Below are positions 43,084 to 51,795 of a stretch of 64,000 nucleotides of DNA, piece by piece. Source of the stretch: Bin87 sp965204905 (GTDB taxonomy: Bacteria; Chloroflexota; Dehalococcoidia; Lucifugimonadales; UBA3495); assembly GCA_965204905.1 (NCBI GenBank), contig CBDBGA010000001.1, positions 69,347-133,346 of the forward strand, in the 5' to 3' direction. The notes under the pieces are model-generated. The model searched no databases and had not been told where the DNA came from. It worked only from the letters and a program-made list of their open reading frames with translations. The translations under genes were made by a program, and so were the position numbers. Numbering within the stretch: the stretch's first letter is position 1; every line of letters begins with the position of its first letter.

Positions 43084-44730
43084 ATGAAACGACTGCTGTC
43101 CACTGCGCTACTGCTCGGCGTGACCATTTTGTTGTCCGGGTGCTCAGTTGAGGAACCTGCTGATGTGCGGCTGCGCATCCTGGCCATCAACGACCTCCAC
43201 GGCAATATCGCGACCTCCTCCGATTCCTTTGGTGGCGTGGGACGGGTGGACTACCTGGCTGCACACATCGAATCGGCACGGTCCGAAGTGGACCACTCAG
43301 TGTTCGTTTCGGCCGGTGACCTCATCGGAGCCTCGCCCCTGATTTCAGCGCTCTTTCACGACGAGTCCACCATTGAGGCCATGAACCTCATGGGCCTCGA
43401 TCTGAACGCAGTGGGCAACCACGAGTTTGACGAGGGGGCGGCGGAGCTGCGCAGGATGCAGCACGGCGGACCGCATCCGGTGGACGGAGACCGCGGCGAT
43501 GGCCCGTTCGGCGGGGCCGAGTTCGGATTTCTGGCCGCCAACGTCGTGGTGGACGAAACAGGGGAAACCATCTTCCCGCCCTACGCTGTCCGCGACTACG
43601 AGGGTGTCAGGGTGGCGTTCATCGGTGTCACCCTGGAGGGAACCCCCGGCATAGTGACTCGGAGCGGGGTGGAGGGGCTGACGTTCCGGGACGAAGCCGA
43701 AACGGTGAACGCTTTGGCGCCGAGGCTACGGGAAGAGGGCATCGAGGCAATCGCGGTCCTCCTCCACGAGGGCGGATTCTCGGACGGTGAACCGGACGAC
43801 TGCGGTTCCGGTCTCACCGGGCCAGTGGCGGAGATTGTGGGGAAGCTGGACGACGCCGTGGACCTGGTAATCGCCGGCCACACCAACGACGAGTTCGTCT
43901 GTGAGATGGACGGCAAGTGGGTGACCATGGCCGACCGCGGAGGTCGCCTGTTCACCGTCATCGACGTGAAGTTGGTCCGGGACACCGGGGACATGGTGGT
44001 GGAGTCCGCGAAAAACCTTCCCAATTCACAGGCGAACGTTACGCCCGTTCCTGCGCTCACGGCGCTCATTGACCGGTACGAGGCTTTGGCGGCGCCGCTG
44101 GCTGACGCGGTGATCGGCAACGTCGGCGCTGGCATCATGCGCGAGGAAAACCAGGCGGGCGAGTCCGCTCTGGGCGATGTAATCGCCGATGCCCAGCTGG
44201 CGGCAACCCGTGGCGACGACGCTGGGGGCGCGGTGGCGGCATTCATGAACCCAGGGGGGATACGGGCCGACATCCGGTTCGCCGCGTCGGGAAACGAGGC
44301 CGACGGCGAGGTCACCTATGGAGAAGCGTTCGCCGTCCATCCCTTCGGCAACACCCTGGTGACTATGTCCCTGACCGGTACGCAGATTAAGGACCTGCTG
44401 GAGCAGCAGTTCGACAACCCGGAGCCGGGCTCGATGAGAGTGCTGCAAGTCTCGGATGGGTTCAGTTACGCCTGGGATGCGGCGGCGCCGGCGGGGTCGA
44501 AGGTGGACGCGGCGAGCATCAAAATCAACGGCGTTGTGGTGGACCCGGACAGGATCTATCGAGTAACGGTCAACAGCTTTCTGGCCGATGGCGGCGACAG
44601 TTTCAGCGTGCTGAAGGACGGCGAGGAGAGGGTCGGCGGAGACGTTGACCTGGACGCGCTGATTGCGTATTTCGCCGACCGTGGGACGGTGGAAGCGGGA
44701 TCCCAGGACCGCATCACCCGCATGCACTGA
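43084..44730 (+). CDS. 5'-nucleotidase/2',3'-cyclic phosphodiesterase-type lipoprotein
   Basis: 548 residues. The lipoprotein signal TILLSGCSVE follows ATG 43084, which has GGGAGGAG upstream; the open frame before it is not homologous. Metallophosphoesterase motifs: ILAINDLHGN, VFVSAGDLIGASPL, NAVGNHEFDEG, and LVIAGHTNDEF. The C-terminal 5'-nucleotidase domain has AFMNPGGIRADI and VHPFGNTLVTMSLTGTQIKD, with the substrate-stacking region FSYAWDAAAP. Two-metal hydrolase releasing phosphate from nucleotides outside the membrane. Confidence 0.92.
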   Translation: MKRLLSTALLLGVTILLSGCSVEEPADVRLRILAINDLHGNIATSSDSFGGVGRVDYLAAHIESARSEVDHSVFVSAGDLIGASPLISALFHDESTIEAMNLMGLDLNAVGNHEFDEGAAELRRMQHGGPHPVDGDRGDGPFGGAEFGFLAANVVVDETGETIFPPYAVRDYEGVRVAFIGVTLEGTPGIVTRSGVEGLTFRDEAETVNALAPRLREEGIEAIAVLLHEGGFSDGEPDDCGSGLTGPVAEIVGKLDDAVDLVIAGHTNDEFVCEMDGKWVTMADRGGRLFTVIDVKLVRDTGDMVVESAKNLPNSQANVTPVPALTALIDRYEALAAPLADAVIGNVGAGIMREENQAGESALGDVIADAQLAATRGDDAGGAVAAFMNPGGIRADIRFAASGNEADGEVTYGEAFAVHPFGNTLVTMSLTGTQIKDLLEQQFDNPEPGSMRVLQVSDGFSYAWDAAAPAGSKVDAASIKINGVVVDPDRIYRVTVNSFLADGGDSFSVLKDGEERVGGDVDLDALIAYFADRGTVEAGSQDRITRMH

Positions 44731-44813
44731 GATGGTCATCCTCTCTACATTTCCACGGCCGAAATGTCGTGGCTTCATTGAAAGGGCTTACAGGACTGTC
44801 CACTCGTGTCGAA

Positions 44814-45122
44814 TCATAGATACCGCAACGCTGATCCGGCGGACTCGCTGCGGGTGTAGTGGCCGACCATGCCGCCGCCCTGTTTCCAGCGGCCCTGGCG
44901 TTCGGTCTCGTGGATGGGCGCGCCATTCTGGGCCATGCGGCGGGCCATGCCCACCCGGCCGCTGTGCCCACTGAAGAATTCCCAGTCCGCCAATCCTGCG
45001 GCTTTGGCGATGGCCTTGACCCGCCGGGCGATCTGGGACTCCGACAGCCCGAACACCTTCCTCTCACCTGAAGCGCGCGCCAATCGTATGACGTCCAGGG
45101 CTTTCATTGCAACTGGGGTGAT
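44814..45122 (-). pseudogene. 3'-end remnant of tyrosine recombinase (copy 1)
   Basis: Encodes the last 95 or so residues of the recombinase found whole at 48161: KVFGLSESQIARRVKAIAKA, FFSGHSGRVGMARRMAQNG, GRWKQGGGMVGHYTRSESAG, SALRYL. Homology starts at ITPVAMKAL. The H-x-x-R and Tyr are present, but the catalytic Arg-I and Lys region is missing, so it cannot work alone. Confidence 0.8.
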
Positions 45123-45147
45123 GGCGGGCTGACGTTCCGGGATTCGG

Positions 45148-45175
45148 TTGACGCAACCTTTTTTGTGTGTACAAT
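45148..45175 (+). promoter_or_regulatory. Promoter of the BrnT/BrnA operon
   Basis: TTGACG (45148-45153), 16-base spacer, TACAAT (45170-45175): a good sigma-70 promoter 95 bases before the brnT start. It begins just outside the recombinase remnant. BrnTA operons are autoregulated by the complex, but I could not identify an operator with confidence. Confidence 0.55.
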
Positions 45176-45269
45176 TAAGGAGGCCGTCGAGCATCCACAG
45201 CTCACTGATGACCGCGAATTTTCGAGCGAGACAGGAAACCGCTGCAAAGCAGGTGGAGGATTTCTCGCG

Positions 45270-45560
45270 ATGGCCAGAGAATTTCAAGAAACTTTAGGAT
45301 ACGAATGGAATGAGAGTAAGCGCGAGGAAACCCTGCGCAAGCGAGACATAGATTTCGCCTCCATGGAATATTTTGACTGGGAGACGGCTATTCACCAAAG
45401 GAGTGATCGCGATGGCGAAGAAAGATGGTCCAGTTTCGGGTTGATCGGAGACCGATTGCACCATGTTGTCTGGACGGAACGCGAGGATCGTATTCGGATC
45501 GTCAGCTTGCGCAAAGCAAACGTGAGGGAGACCCAAAGGTATGTCGACGCGACAACGTGA
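45270..45560 (+). CDS. brnT: BrnT-family toxin
   Basis: 96 residues from ATG 45270 with GGTGGAGGA upstream. BrnT pattern: YEWNESKREETLRKRDIDFA (the W-x-x-x-K ... K-x-x-I-x-F start), then FGLIGDRLHHVVWTEREDRI and IVSLRKANVRETQRY, the conserved R-x-I-S-x-R-x-A end. BrnT is a ribonuclease of the RelE/BrnT fold blocked by BrnA. The stop overlaps the antitoxin start by 20 bases, the usual coupled order. Complete and apparently functional. Confidence 0.85.
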   Translation: MAREFQETLGYEWNESKREETLRKRDIDFASMEYFDWETAIHQRSDRDGEERWSSFGLIGDRLHHVVWTEREDRIRIVSLRKANVRETQRYVDATT

Positions 45561-45882
45561 GATCATCATTCCCACGCCGGAGGAGGATGCGGCCATCAAT
45601 GCCGGCATTGCCGAAGATCCCGATGCCTTTGAGGCGGACGACGAGTGGTTCGCCACAGCCAAGCCTTCGGGTGAGGCGGTGCCCCATATCCTGGAGCGTT
45701 ACCGTCGGACCCGAGGCAAGCAGAAATCTCCCACCAAGGAGCAGGTCCACATCCGGCTTGACGCGGATATAGTCGAGCACTTCCGAAGCGGTGGCCGCGG
45801 CTGGCAGACCCGGCTGAACGAAACGCTGCGTCAAGCCGTTTTTGGCGAAGGGCGTGATGCTCTACAGGTACCTGAGCGCTGA
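45541..45882 (+). CDS. brnA: BrnA-family antitoxin
   Basis: 113 residues. The C-terminal part has the BrnA ribbon-helix-helix signature VHIRLDADIVEHFRSGGRGW and QTRLNETLRQAV, which binds operator DNA and the toxin. The first 20 codons lie inside the toxin gene. The last residues (LQVPER) and the stop come from the 3' end of the recombinase remnant that follows on the other strand, so the original C-terminus may have been replaced. Confidence 0.85.
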   Translation: MSTRQREIIIPTPEEDAAINAGIAEDPDAFEADDEWFATAKPSGEAVPHILERYRRTRGKQKSPTKEQVHIRLDADIVEHFRSGGRGWQTRLNETLRQAVFGEGRDALQVPER

Positions 45883-46330
45883 TCCGGCGGATTCGCCGCG
45901 GATGTAGCGGCCGACCATGCCGCCGCCCTGTTTCCAGCGGCCCTGGGCGCTCGATCTCGTGGGTAGGGGCGCCGTTCTGGGCCATGCCCACCCGGCCGCT
46001 GTGCCCACTGAAGAATTCCCAGTCCGCCAATCCCGCGGCTTTGGCGATGGCCTTGACTCGCCGGGCGATCTGGGACTCCGACAGCCCGAACACTTTCTCC
46101 CCACCACCAACCCCCTGCCGGCCGTATTGCGTCCAGGGTTTTCATGGCGGCGGGGATGACGGCCACCACCGCGCCTTGGAGCGGACCACGATGATGCGGC
46201 CGGAGCCGTCATCCCAGTGCTGTAGGTCGCTCCAGGTGAGCGCGGCCGCCTCGGAGCGCCCGAGGCCCTGCGTCGGAGAGGATGACCACCGGGGCCACGT
46301 CGTATCTTGCCCCGAGCATTTGCTGACCCC
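45862..46330 (-). pseudogene. Tyrosine recombinase remnant with several frameshifts (copy 2)
   Basis: Fragments in all three minus-strand frames match the intact gene at 48161: APVVILSDAG, RSEAAALTWSDLQHWDDGSG, RIIVVRSK, then QIARRVKAIAKAAGLADWEF in other frames and SALRYL at the end. It starts further upstream in the gene than copy 1 (at the Arg-I region). At least three indels separate the pieces. Confidence 0.75.
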
Positions 46331-46332
46331 AT

Positions 46333-46371
46333 GATGCACATATTGCAAGTAATACTTGCAATATGTGCATC
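46333..46371. promoter_or_regulatory. 39-bp perfect palindrome upstream of the DUF4143 gene
   Basis: GATGCACATATTGCAAGTA and its exact reverse complement, separated by one A. TTGCAA in the right arm and TATTAC at 46377-46382 would form a promoter with 15-base spacing, and the gene starts 20 bases further on. A perfect palindrome over a promoter suggests an operator for a symmetric DNA-binding protein; a recombination hairpin is the alternative. Confidence 0.6.
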
Positions 46372-46391
46372 ACTGCTATTACAGTGGTCTC

Positions 46392-48107
46392 ATGATAGAG
46401 CGAGAAATTGCGCCACGGCTGGCTGTGCTGTTCCAGCAGTATCCCTTCGTCACGGTGACCGGGCCGCGCCAGTCTGGCAAAACGACCCTCTGCCGAGCTG
46501 CCTTCCCCGACTTGGATTACGCGAATCTGGAAGCGCCCGACCAGCGCGATTTCGCCGAGTCGGACCCTCGGGGATTCCTGGCCCAGTTTGACGACGGCGC
46601 CATCATCGATGAGGTCCAGCATGTACCCGCGCTCATGTCGTACCTGCAGGTGATCGCCGACGAGATGGGCCGAAACGGTTTATTCGTACTGACCGGCAGC
46701 GAGCAGTTCCGGCTCTCGGATGCGATCAATCAATCTTTGGCCGGCAGAACGGCGTTGCTGCGCCTGTTGCCCTTTTCCCTGACGGAACGGCAACGGGCCG
46801 GCGTCGGCGGCTCGGTGGACGATATTCTGTATTCCGGCTTCTATCCTCGCATCATCGATCAGGGTCTCGATCCGACGCAGGCCTTGGGCGACTATTTCGA
46901 GACGTACGTGGAACGCGACGTGCGCCGTCTGGGAGAGATCCGCAACCTGTCGAATTTCCGGCGTTTCGTGCGGCTATGTGCGGGGAGGATCGGCCAGTTG
47001 GTCAATCTCAGTTCTCTGGGGGCCGATGCCGGCGTGTCCCACACCACGGCGCGCGAGTGGCTGACTGTGCTGGAGGCCAGCTACATTATCTTTCAATTGC
47101 CTCCTTACTTTGCCAATATCAGTAAGCGGCTGGTCAAGTCACCCAAGTTCTATTTCTGCGACGTTGGATTGGCGGCCTATCTCATCGGTATCGAAAGCGC
47201 CGAGCAGGTGGCAACCCATCCGCTGCGCGGGCCGCTTTTCGAGAATGCGGTGGTCGCGGAGGTGCTCAAGCATCGGTTCAATCGGGGAAACCAGGCCAAT
47301 CTCTCCTTCTTCCGAGATTCGAGAGGCCTGGAATGCGATCTGCTCTATCCGGACGGCTCCGGTTTCGCTGCCGTTGAGGTGAAGTCCGGCGCCACCATCG
47401 GTTCAGACTTCTTCCGCTCACTCCATCGGGTGGCTGAGGCGGTGCCGGATATCAACTCGAAAACGGTCGTTTACGGCGGCGAGACGCGGCAGTCCCGAAG
47501 CGACAGCGAAGTCATAACGCTGGCCGACTTAGGAGGTGTCCTGGACATGCTTGAGGTCAACCGGGAACTCGTCGCCTTTGTCGAGGCGAACAAAGGCCAG
47601 CCTCCTGAGGATGCTGACGTCAAGGCTTTGGACACCGCGTACTCAAGGTACATACGGCCCATGCTGGATGGGCTGCAAACAACGCTTGGACCGTTGGCCG
47701 ATGCCCTATTCCGCACGTCCACTCAGGTCTCCTACGTGGAACTTGACGGTACGGAAACCAACTCCGGTTCTCTTTTGGAAGCTCGGCGATGGGAGCGCAC
47801 GAAAGCGGAGTACATCGTGTCCGACGGGTTCAAGTTGAGCCGTGAGCGGCCGCTGCGGCTGAAGCACGTCTACACGCTGAGAGATTATACCGGCAGGGGA
47901 AACGCCGGGTTCGACGTGGCACTGTCGATCTGGTGGACCTTGGACGGCGAACGGCTAGACCGGTCAGTTGACATTGATGGCGTCTTGGCGCCGGAGTTGG
48001 GAGACAGGATTGCCTATGGGGAACTGGATCGGGAGCATACGGCAGTGGCACGCGCGGTTGCGGAGACCAGCGGGCGTATCATGCGTTGGGTAGACAAACG
48101 CCGGTAG
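46392..48107 (+). CDS. DUF4143 ATPase with a long C-terminal extension
   Basis: 571 residues. AAA part: FVTVTGPRQSGKTTLCRAAF (Walker A variant), AIIDEVQHVPALMSYL (Walker B), VLTGSEQFRLSDAINQSLAG. The middle winged-helix-like segment includes NLSSLGADAGVSHTTAREWL. DUF4143 nuclease-like part: GLECDLLYPDG and AAVEVKSGATIGSD. Unlike the 448-residue paralogue at 17538, it carries about 185 further residues from about 385 (DMLEVNRELVAFVEANKGQP ... LKHVYTLRDYTGRGNAGFDV ... RIMRWVDKRR), with no domain I recognise. No clear ribosome-binding site. It is enclosed by two recombinase copies. Confidence 0.85.
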   Translation: MIEREIAPRLAVLFQQYPFVTVTGPRQSGKTTLCRAAFPDLDYANLEAPDQRDFAESDPRGFLAQFDDGAIIDEVQHVPALMSYLQVIADEMGRNGLFVLTGSEQFRLSDAINQSLAGRTALLRLLPFSLTERQRAGVGGSVDDILYSGFYPRIIDQGLDPTQALGDYFETYVERDVRRLGEIRNLSNFRRFVRLCAGRIGQLVNLSSLGADAGVSHTTAREWLTVLEASYIIFQLPPYFANISKRLVKSPKFYFCDVGLAAYLIGIESAEQVATHPLRGPLFENAVVAEVLKHRFNRGNQANLSFFRDSRGLECDLLYPDGSGFAAVEVKSGATIGSDFFRSLHRVAEAVPDINSKTVVYGGETRQSRSDSEVITLADLGGVLDMLEVNRELVAFVEANKGQPPEDADVKALDTAYSRYIRPMLDGLQTTLGPLADALFRTSTQVSYVELDGTETNSGSLLEARRWERTKAEYIVSDGFKLSRERPLRLKHVYTLRDYTGRGNAGFDVALSIWWTLDGERLDRSVDIDGVLAPELGDRIAYGELDREHTAVARAVAETSGRIMRWVDKRR

Positions 48108-48160
48108 CTCTGCGGCAAAACCCATACTGAATCTTTCTACTCATAACTGAGACGGGACGG

Positions 48161-49123
48161 TCACAGGTACCTGAGCGCTGACCCGGCAGACTCGCCGCGG
48201 GTGTAGCGTCCGACCATGCCGCCGCCCTGTTTCCAGCGGCCCTGGCGCTCGATCTCGTGGGTGGGGGCGCCGTTCTGCGCCATGCGCCGGGCCATGCCGA
48301 CGCGCCCGCTGTGGCCGCTGAAGAACTCCCAGTCCGCCAATCCTGCGGCTTTGGCGATGGCCTTGACCCGCCGGGCGATCTGGGACTCCGACAGTCCGAA
48401 CACTTTCTCCCCTCCACCGACCCCAGCCGGCCGTATCGCGGAAAGCGCGTTCATGGCGGCGGGAGTGATGGCTACCACGGCGCCCTGGGCCTCCACGTCG
48501 GTCTTGGAACGGATGACAGTGATGCGGCCGCTGCCGTCGTCCCAGCGTTGGACATCGCCCCAGGTCAGAGATGAAGCCTCGGAACGGCGCAGTCCGGCGT
48601 CGGATAGGACGGCCACCAGGGCCAGGTCGAACTTCGCCCTTTCCGCGGCCTGCTCGGGGGTCTCGATACCGCGACCACGCTTGCGGGGCTGGACGGCGGT
48701 GAGACGGATGACGGCGAGCACGTCGGCGGTGAGGGCCCCGGACTGGCGCTGGGATTTCGAGAGACGCCGGCCCCATCCTTTTAAAGAGGCGCGCACACCG
48801 GGATCCCGGCAGGGCGTTTCATGCTTCGCCCACTCATGGGCCTTCGAGATGGCGGAGGCGGCCAGCCTGAGCGTGGCGATGCTGGCGCCGGAGCCGGCCC
48901 GGGCGGCCAGGTAGCGGGCCACGGTGAGGGGATCGGCCGGCAGAGCAGAAAGTCCCACCTCGGCGCACCAGTCGTCGAAGATGCGCCACTGGGTGTCGTA
49001 GGTACGCTTGGTGTTGTCGGAAAGGACCGACTCCAGGGAATCGGCCACGCCCCGGTCGGCGGCGGCCAGCGCCGGCGCTGGCCGCTGGGGAACGATCTGG
49101 TAATGGCTGGGGGCGGTGGTCAT
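48161..49123 (-). CDS. Tyrosine recombinase/integrase (intact)
   Basis: 320 residues from ATG 49123 with CGGAG upstream. SAM-like N-terminal domain (SDNTKRTYDTQWRIFDDWCA). Catalytic residues: Arg in SDAGLRRSEASSLTW, Lys in ITVIRSKTD, His-x-x-Arg in FFSGHSGRVGMARRMA, Trp in GRWKQGGGM and Tyr in GRYTRGESAG. Related to phage- and plasmid-type integrases. Its 3' end occurs twice more in the preceding 3.3 kb, each next to cargo genes, so this enzyme probably shaped the region. Confidence 0.9.
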   Translation of the reverse strand: MTTAPSHYQIVPQRPAPALAAADRGVADSLESVLSDNTKRTYDTQWRIFDDWCAEVGLSALPADPLTVARYLAARAGSGASIATLRLAASAISKAHEWAKHETPCRDPGVRASLKGWGRRLSKSQRQSGALTADVLAVIRLTAVQPRKRGRGIETPEQAAERAKFDLALVAVLSDAGLRRSEASSLTWGDVQRWDDGSGRITVIRSKTDVEAQGAVVAITPAAMNALSAIRPAGVGGGEKVFGLSESQIARRVKAIAKAAGLADWEFFSGHSGRVGMARRMAQNGAPTHEIERQGRWKQGGGMVGRYTRGESAGSALRYL

Positions 49124-49184
49124 GACGGCTCCGTAGAAAAGAAATAAGAAGGTGGAACGGATTATTGGCGCGGAATGATGCGGT

Positions 49185-50096
49185 TCACGGTCCAGGGACG
49201 GGACTTTCATGGACGGCGTGGAGGTCATACCCGCTGAGTTCACGGATGCGCTCCCACAGCGCGCCCCGGTCAATTTCCAGATCGCGCCACATGGCGGGCA
49301 CGTCCCCGATGGGGTCGGTGACCACCACCTCGCACCCGCAGTAAGCGTACTGGTCAATCTGGGCAAGGTCGCTGCGGAACTCGTGGCTCCAGCCGGCGTC
49401 GTGTACGGAGATGGCGGCCGCCATCTCCGCCACCGAGTCCCGGGGGTAGATCACGCCCAGGATGGACAAAAGCGCCGCGCCCGAGTTCCACAGCAGCCCG
49501 TGGGCGTTTCGCCCGCGCATGGCGTTCAGGACCGGGCTGCGCCGTGATCGATCCAGCCAGGACCGACGCACGTAGTCCAGGTCACGGGCTTCCTCCGACG
49601 CCCTCTTGAACCTTTCCAAGGTGACCAGCTTCCACTCGTTGGATGTGTCGCCGTCGTGGCGGTAGCCGTCCTCGGCGCCGGGATCACCGGTGAAGACACG
49701 GCCCTCCCGGGCGGCCCGGCCAATGACGAGGTTCAGGGTGCGGCGGCCGGCGTGGTAATTCTCAGGAGTCTCGATCATCAGCCCGTCCGCCACCCCGTGA
49801 TGGGGGCTGTCGTAGCCGCGATAGCCCGGATAGTGGCGCTCCCTGAGCTTGTCCAAGCCCCGTCCGAGAGCCTTCCTGCGGTCATCCCCGTCATGGGCGG
49901 CAGGAAGGACGACGATGATATCCAGGTCGGACTGCTCGTCCCAGCCGCCGGTGAACCTCGAGCCGAAGAGAATGACGGCCTCCACGTCGGTCTCGGCCAC
50001 CAACTGCCGGCAGAGGTCGATTGCGGCCGGGTCTGGATTCGGGTGGATCACGGCCGGCAGCTCCTCGCCGATGCGGTGTCGCCTTACCGGCGGCAT
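49185..50096 (-). CDS. Nucleotidyltransferase-HEPN-like protein
   Basis: 303 residues. N-terminal MNT nucleotidyltransferase: EAVILFGSRFTGGWDEQSDL then DIIVVLP, the G-S-x(n)-D-L-D motif. The C-terminal half is helical with RGRNAHGLLWNSGAALLSIL, a HEPN-like arrangement. Fused MNT-HEPN proteins relate to toxin-antitoxin or defence modules in which MNT modifies the HEPN ribonuclease. It lies 61 bases upstream of the integrase gene on the same strand. Confidence 0.7.
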   Translation of the reverse strand: MPPVRRHRIGEELPAVIHPNPDPAAIDLCRQLVAETDVEAVILFGSRFTGGWDEQSDLDIIVVLPAAHDGDDRRKALGRGLDKLRERHYPGYRGYDSPHHGVADGLMIETPENYHAGRRTLNLVIGRAAREGRVFTGDPGAEDGYRHDGDTSNEWKLVTLERFKRASEEARDLDYVRRSWLDRSRRSPVLNAMRGRNAHGLLWNSGAALLSILGVIYPRDSVAEMAAAISVHDAGWSHEFRSDLAQIDQYAYCGCEVVVTDPIGDVPAMWRDLEIDRGALWERIRELSGYDLHAVHESPVPGP

Positions 50097-50681
50097 GGCA
50101 CCGTCTCCAGCCGGCCGGGACGCCAGCGGGCGGACTGCAGGTGGTTGTCAACCTTGGTCATGGGCGGTCCTCCGGAGGCGGGATTTGGGGGTGATTGGAG
50201 CGGGTGAAAGATGCTCGATAAATGCAATTATCGCGCAGCGAAAAAACGTTCGCAAGTGGGGCGCACCGCGGCTATTTTCACCGTCGTTAGCCTGACCACC
50301 GGCGGGGCGGACAACCTCCCCGGAACGCCGGCCGCGACCGCCCGCCGCGCGCCCCACACCGTCTATGTCAAGACTCTCTACTTGATCACCGAACAGCTGA
50401 TGTAGACCCACCTGCCGGGCCGCCCCGACCGGCGCCACCGGCCAGCCATGCCGCAGGCCCGCTACCCGGGCGTCAAGCGGTACTCCAAAAGACAACTGGC
50501 TCCGCCTCCAAAGCCGGACGCATCCCAACTGCCACGAGGAGAATTCCCCACGCCCTGGTAAGGCCCATCCCGGCACCGGCACCCACCCGGGTACCCAGTC
50601 AGGGACGGGCCACAAACCCCGGTGTTACAATCCAACGACAGCCCTCCAACCCAGCATCAACCGCCACGCGGACACGGCCAA
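50097..50681. other. Region with a probably decayed frame
   Basis: Plus-strand codons from about 50280 look protein-like (ARRAPHTVYVKTLYLITEQL, then after a TAG, PQARYPGVKRYSKRQLAPPP), but there is no start or family. It may be a degraded gene. The last part is the leader of the ATPase gene. Confidence 0.35.
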
Positions 50682-51791
50682 ATGGACCGACTCGGTAAAA
50701 TCACCATCCACGGATTCCGGAGCATCAGGGCCATCGACGACCTGGAGATTAAGCCGCTCACCGTGCTCATTGGCGCGAACGGGGCCGGCAAGTCCAATAT
50801 CATCGAGGTCTTCACCCTCATCACCAACCTGCGCTTGGGCATGCTCAACGATTATGCCGTACGCGCCGGCGGCGCCGACGAAGTCCTACACTTCGGGCGT
50901 GCCCAAACCGACCGGATCCGATTGCAGCTCCAGCTGGCCAACGGCCGGTTCGGATACCTGGCCGACCTCGTGCCCACCGCCAATGACGGACTGGGTGTGT
51001 TGAATCAGGTCATCGAAACCACCGGCGTACCCGGCTACCCGGACGGACAGGGAGCGGTCTCGTCAGATGGACCTGAGGCCGCCATACGTGGCGAGGTGAG
51101 CTGGAGCACAGTATTGGAGCCTCTGATCGGTGCCCTATTCCATGGTCACCGGGTCTATGACCCGCTGGACACCAGCCGTGACTCCCCAGCCAAGAAGAGG
51201 AACTGGCTCCAGGACAACGAGTGCCTTCACTCCGACGGCAGCAACCTGGCGTCGTTCCTGTACCTGTTAGCCCAGCGACACCCCGACCACTACCAAAGCA
51301 TCGTCAGCGCGGTCCGCCGGGTCGCCCCATTCATCGCCGATATCCGACTGGAACCGCTGCGCCTCAACCCCGAGACAAACCTGCTCCAATGGACCCACGT
51401 CCACTCGGCGCGGCCATTCGGTCCCTGGACCATGTCGGGAGGGACCCTGCGATTCATCATGCTGGCCACCCTGTTCTTGCAGCCGGTGGAGTACCGCCCC
51501 GCCATCATCATCGTAGACGAGCCGGAGTTGGGACTCCATCCCCACGCCATCCACCTCCTAGCCGGCATCATCCAGTCGGCCTCGGTGGATACCGCCATCG
51601 TGATCGCCACCCAGTCACCTCAGATGGTGGACCCGTTCCAGCCCGAGGATATCCTGGTTACCGAACGCGAGCAGGGTGCTACCGTGGTGCGCTCCCTGGA
51701 CCGGGAGGAGCTCGACCGTTGGCTGCAGCGCTACAGCCTGGGCGAACTCTGGCAGAAGAACCTCCTCGGCGGGCACCCCACGCCCCAGTAA
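50682..51791 (+). CDS. AAA family ATPase (SMC/RecF-like, AAA_21)
   Basis: 369 residues from ATG 50682 (MDRLGKITIHGFRSIRAIDD). Walker A: VLIGANGAGKSNIIE; ABC-type signature MSGGTLRFIMLATLF; Walker B: AIIIVDEPELGLHPHAIHLL; D/H-loop TAIVIATQSPQMVDPF. Such ATPases pair with nuclease partners in OLD-, Gabija- or PtuAB-like defence systems. The next gene, 4 bases downstream, encodes a TOPRIM-like DUF4276 protein, so the two form a unit. Confidence 0.88.
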   Translation: MDRLGKITIHGFRSIRAIDDLEIKPLTVLIGANGAGKSNIIEVFTLITNLRLGMLNDYAVRAGGADEVLHFGRAQTDRIRLQLQLANGRFGYLADLVPTANDGLGVLNQVIETTGVPGYPDGQGAVSSDGPEAAIRGEVSWSTVLEPLIGALFHGHRVYDPLDTSRDSPAKKRNWLQDNECLHSDGSNLASFLYLLAQRHPDHYQSIVSAVRRVAPFIADIRLEPLRLNPETNLLQWTHVHSARPFGPWTMSGGTLRFIMLATLFLQPVEYRPAIIIVDEPELGLHPHAIHLLAGIIQSASVDTAIVIATQSPQMVDPFQPEDILVTEREQGATVVRSLDREELDRWLQRYSLGELWQKNLLGGHPTPQ

Positions 51792-51795
51792 TCTC

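Noticed and set aside
47960..49366. Longer start for the integrase or large overlapping antisense frames
   Set aside because: Homology of the integrase begins at ATG 49123 with a ribosome-binding site; the extra residues and antisense frames have no family resemblance.
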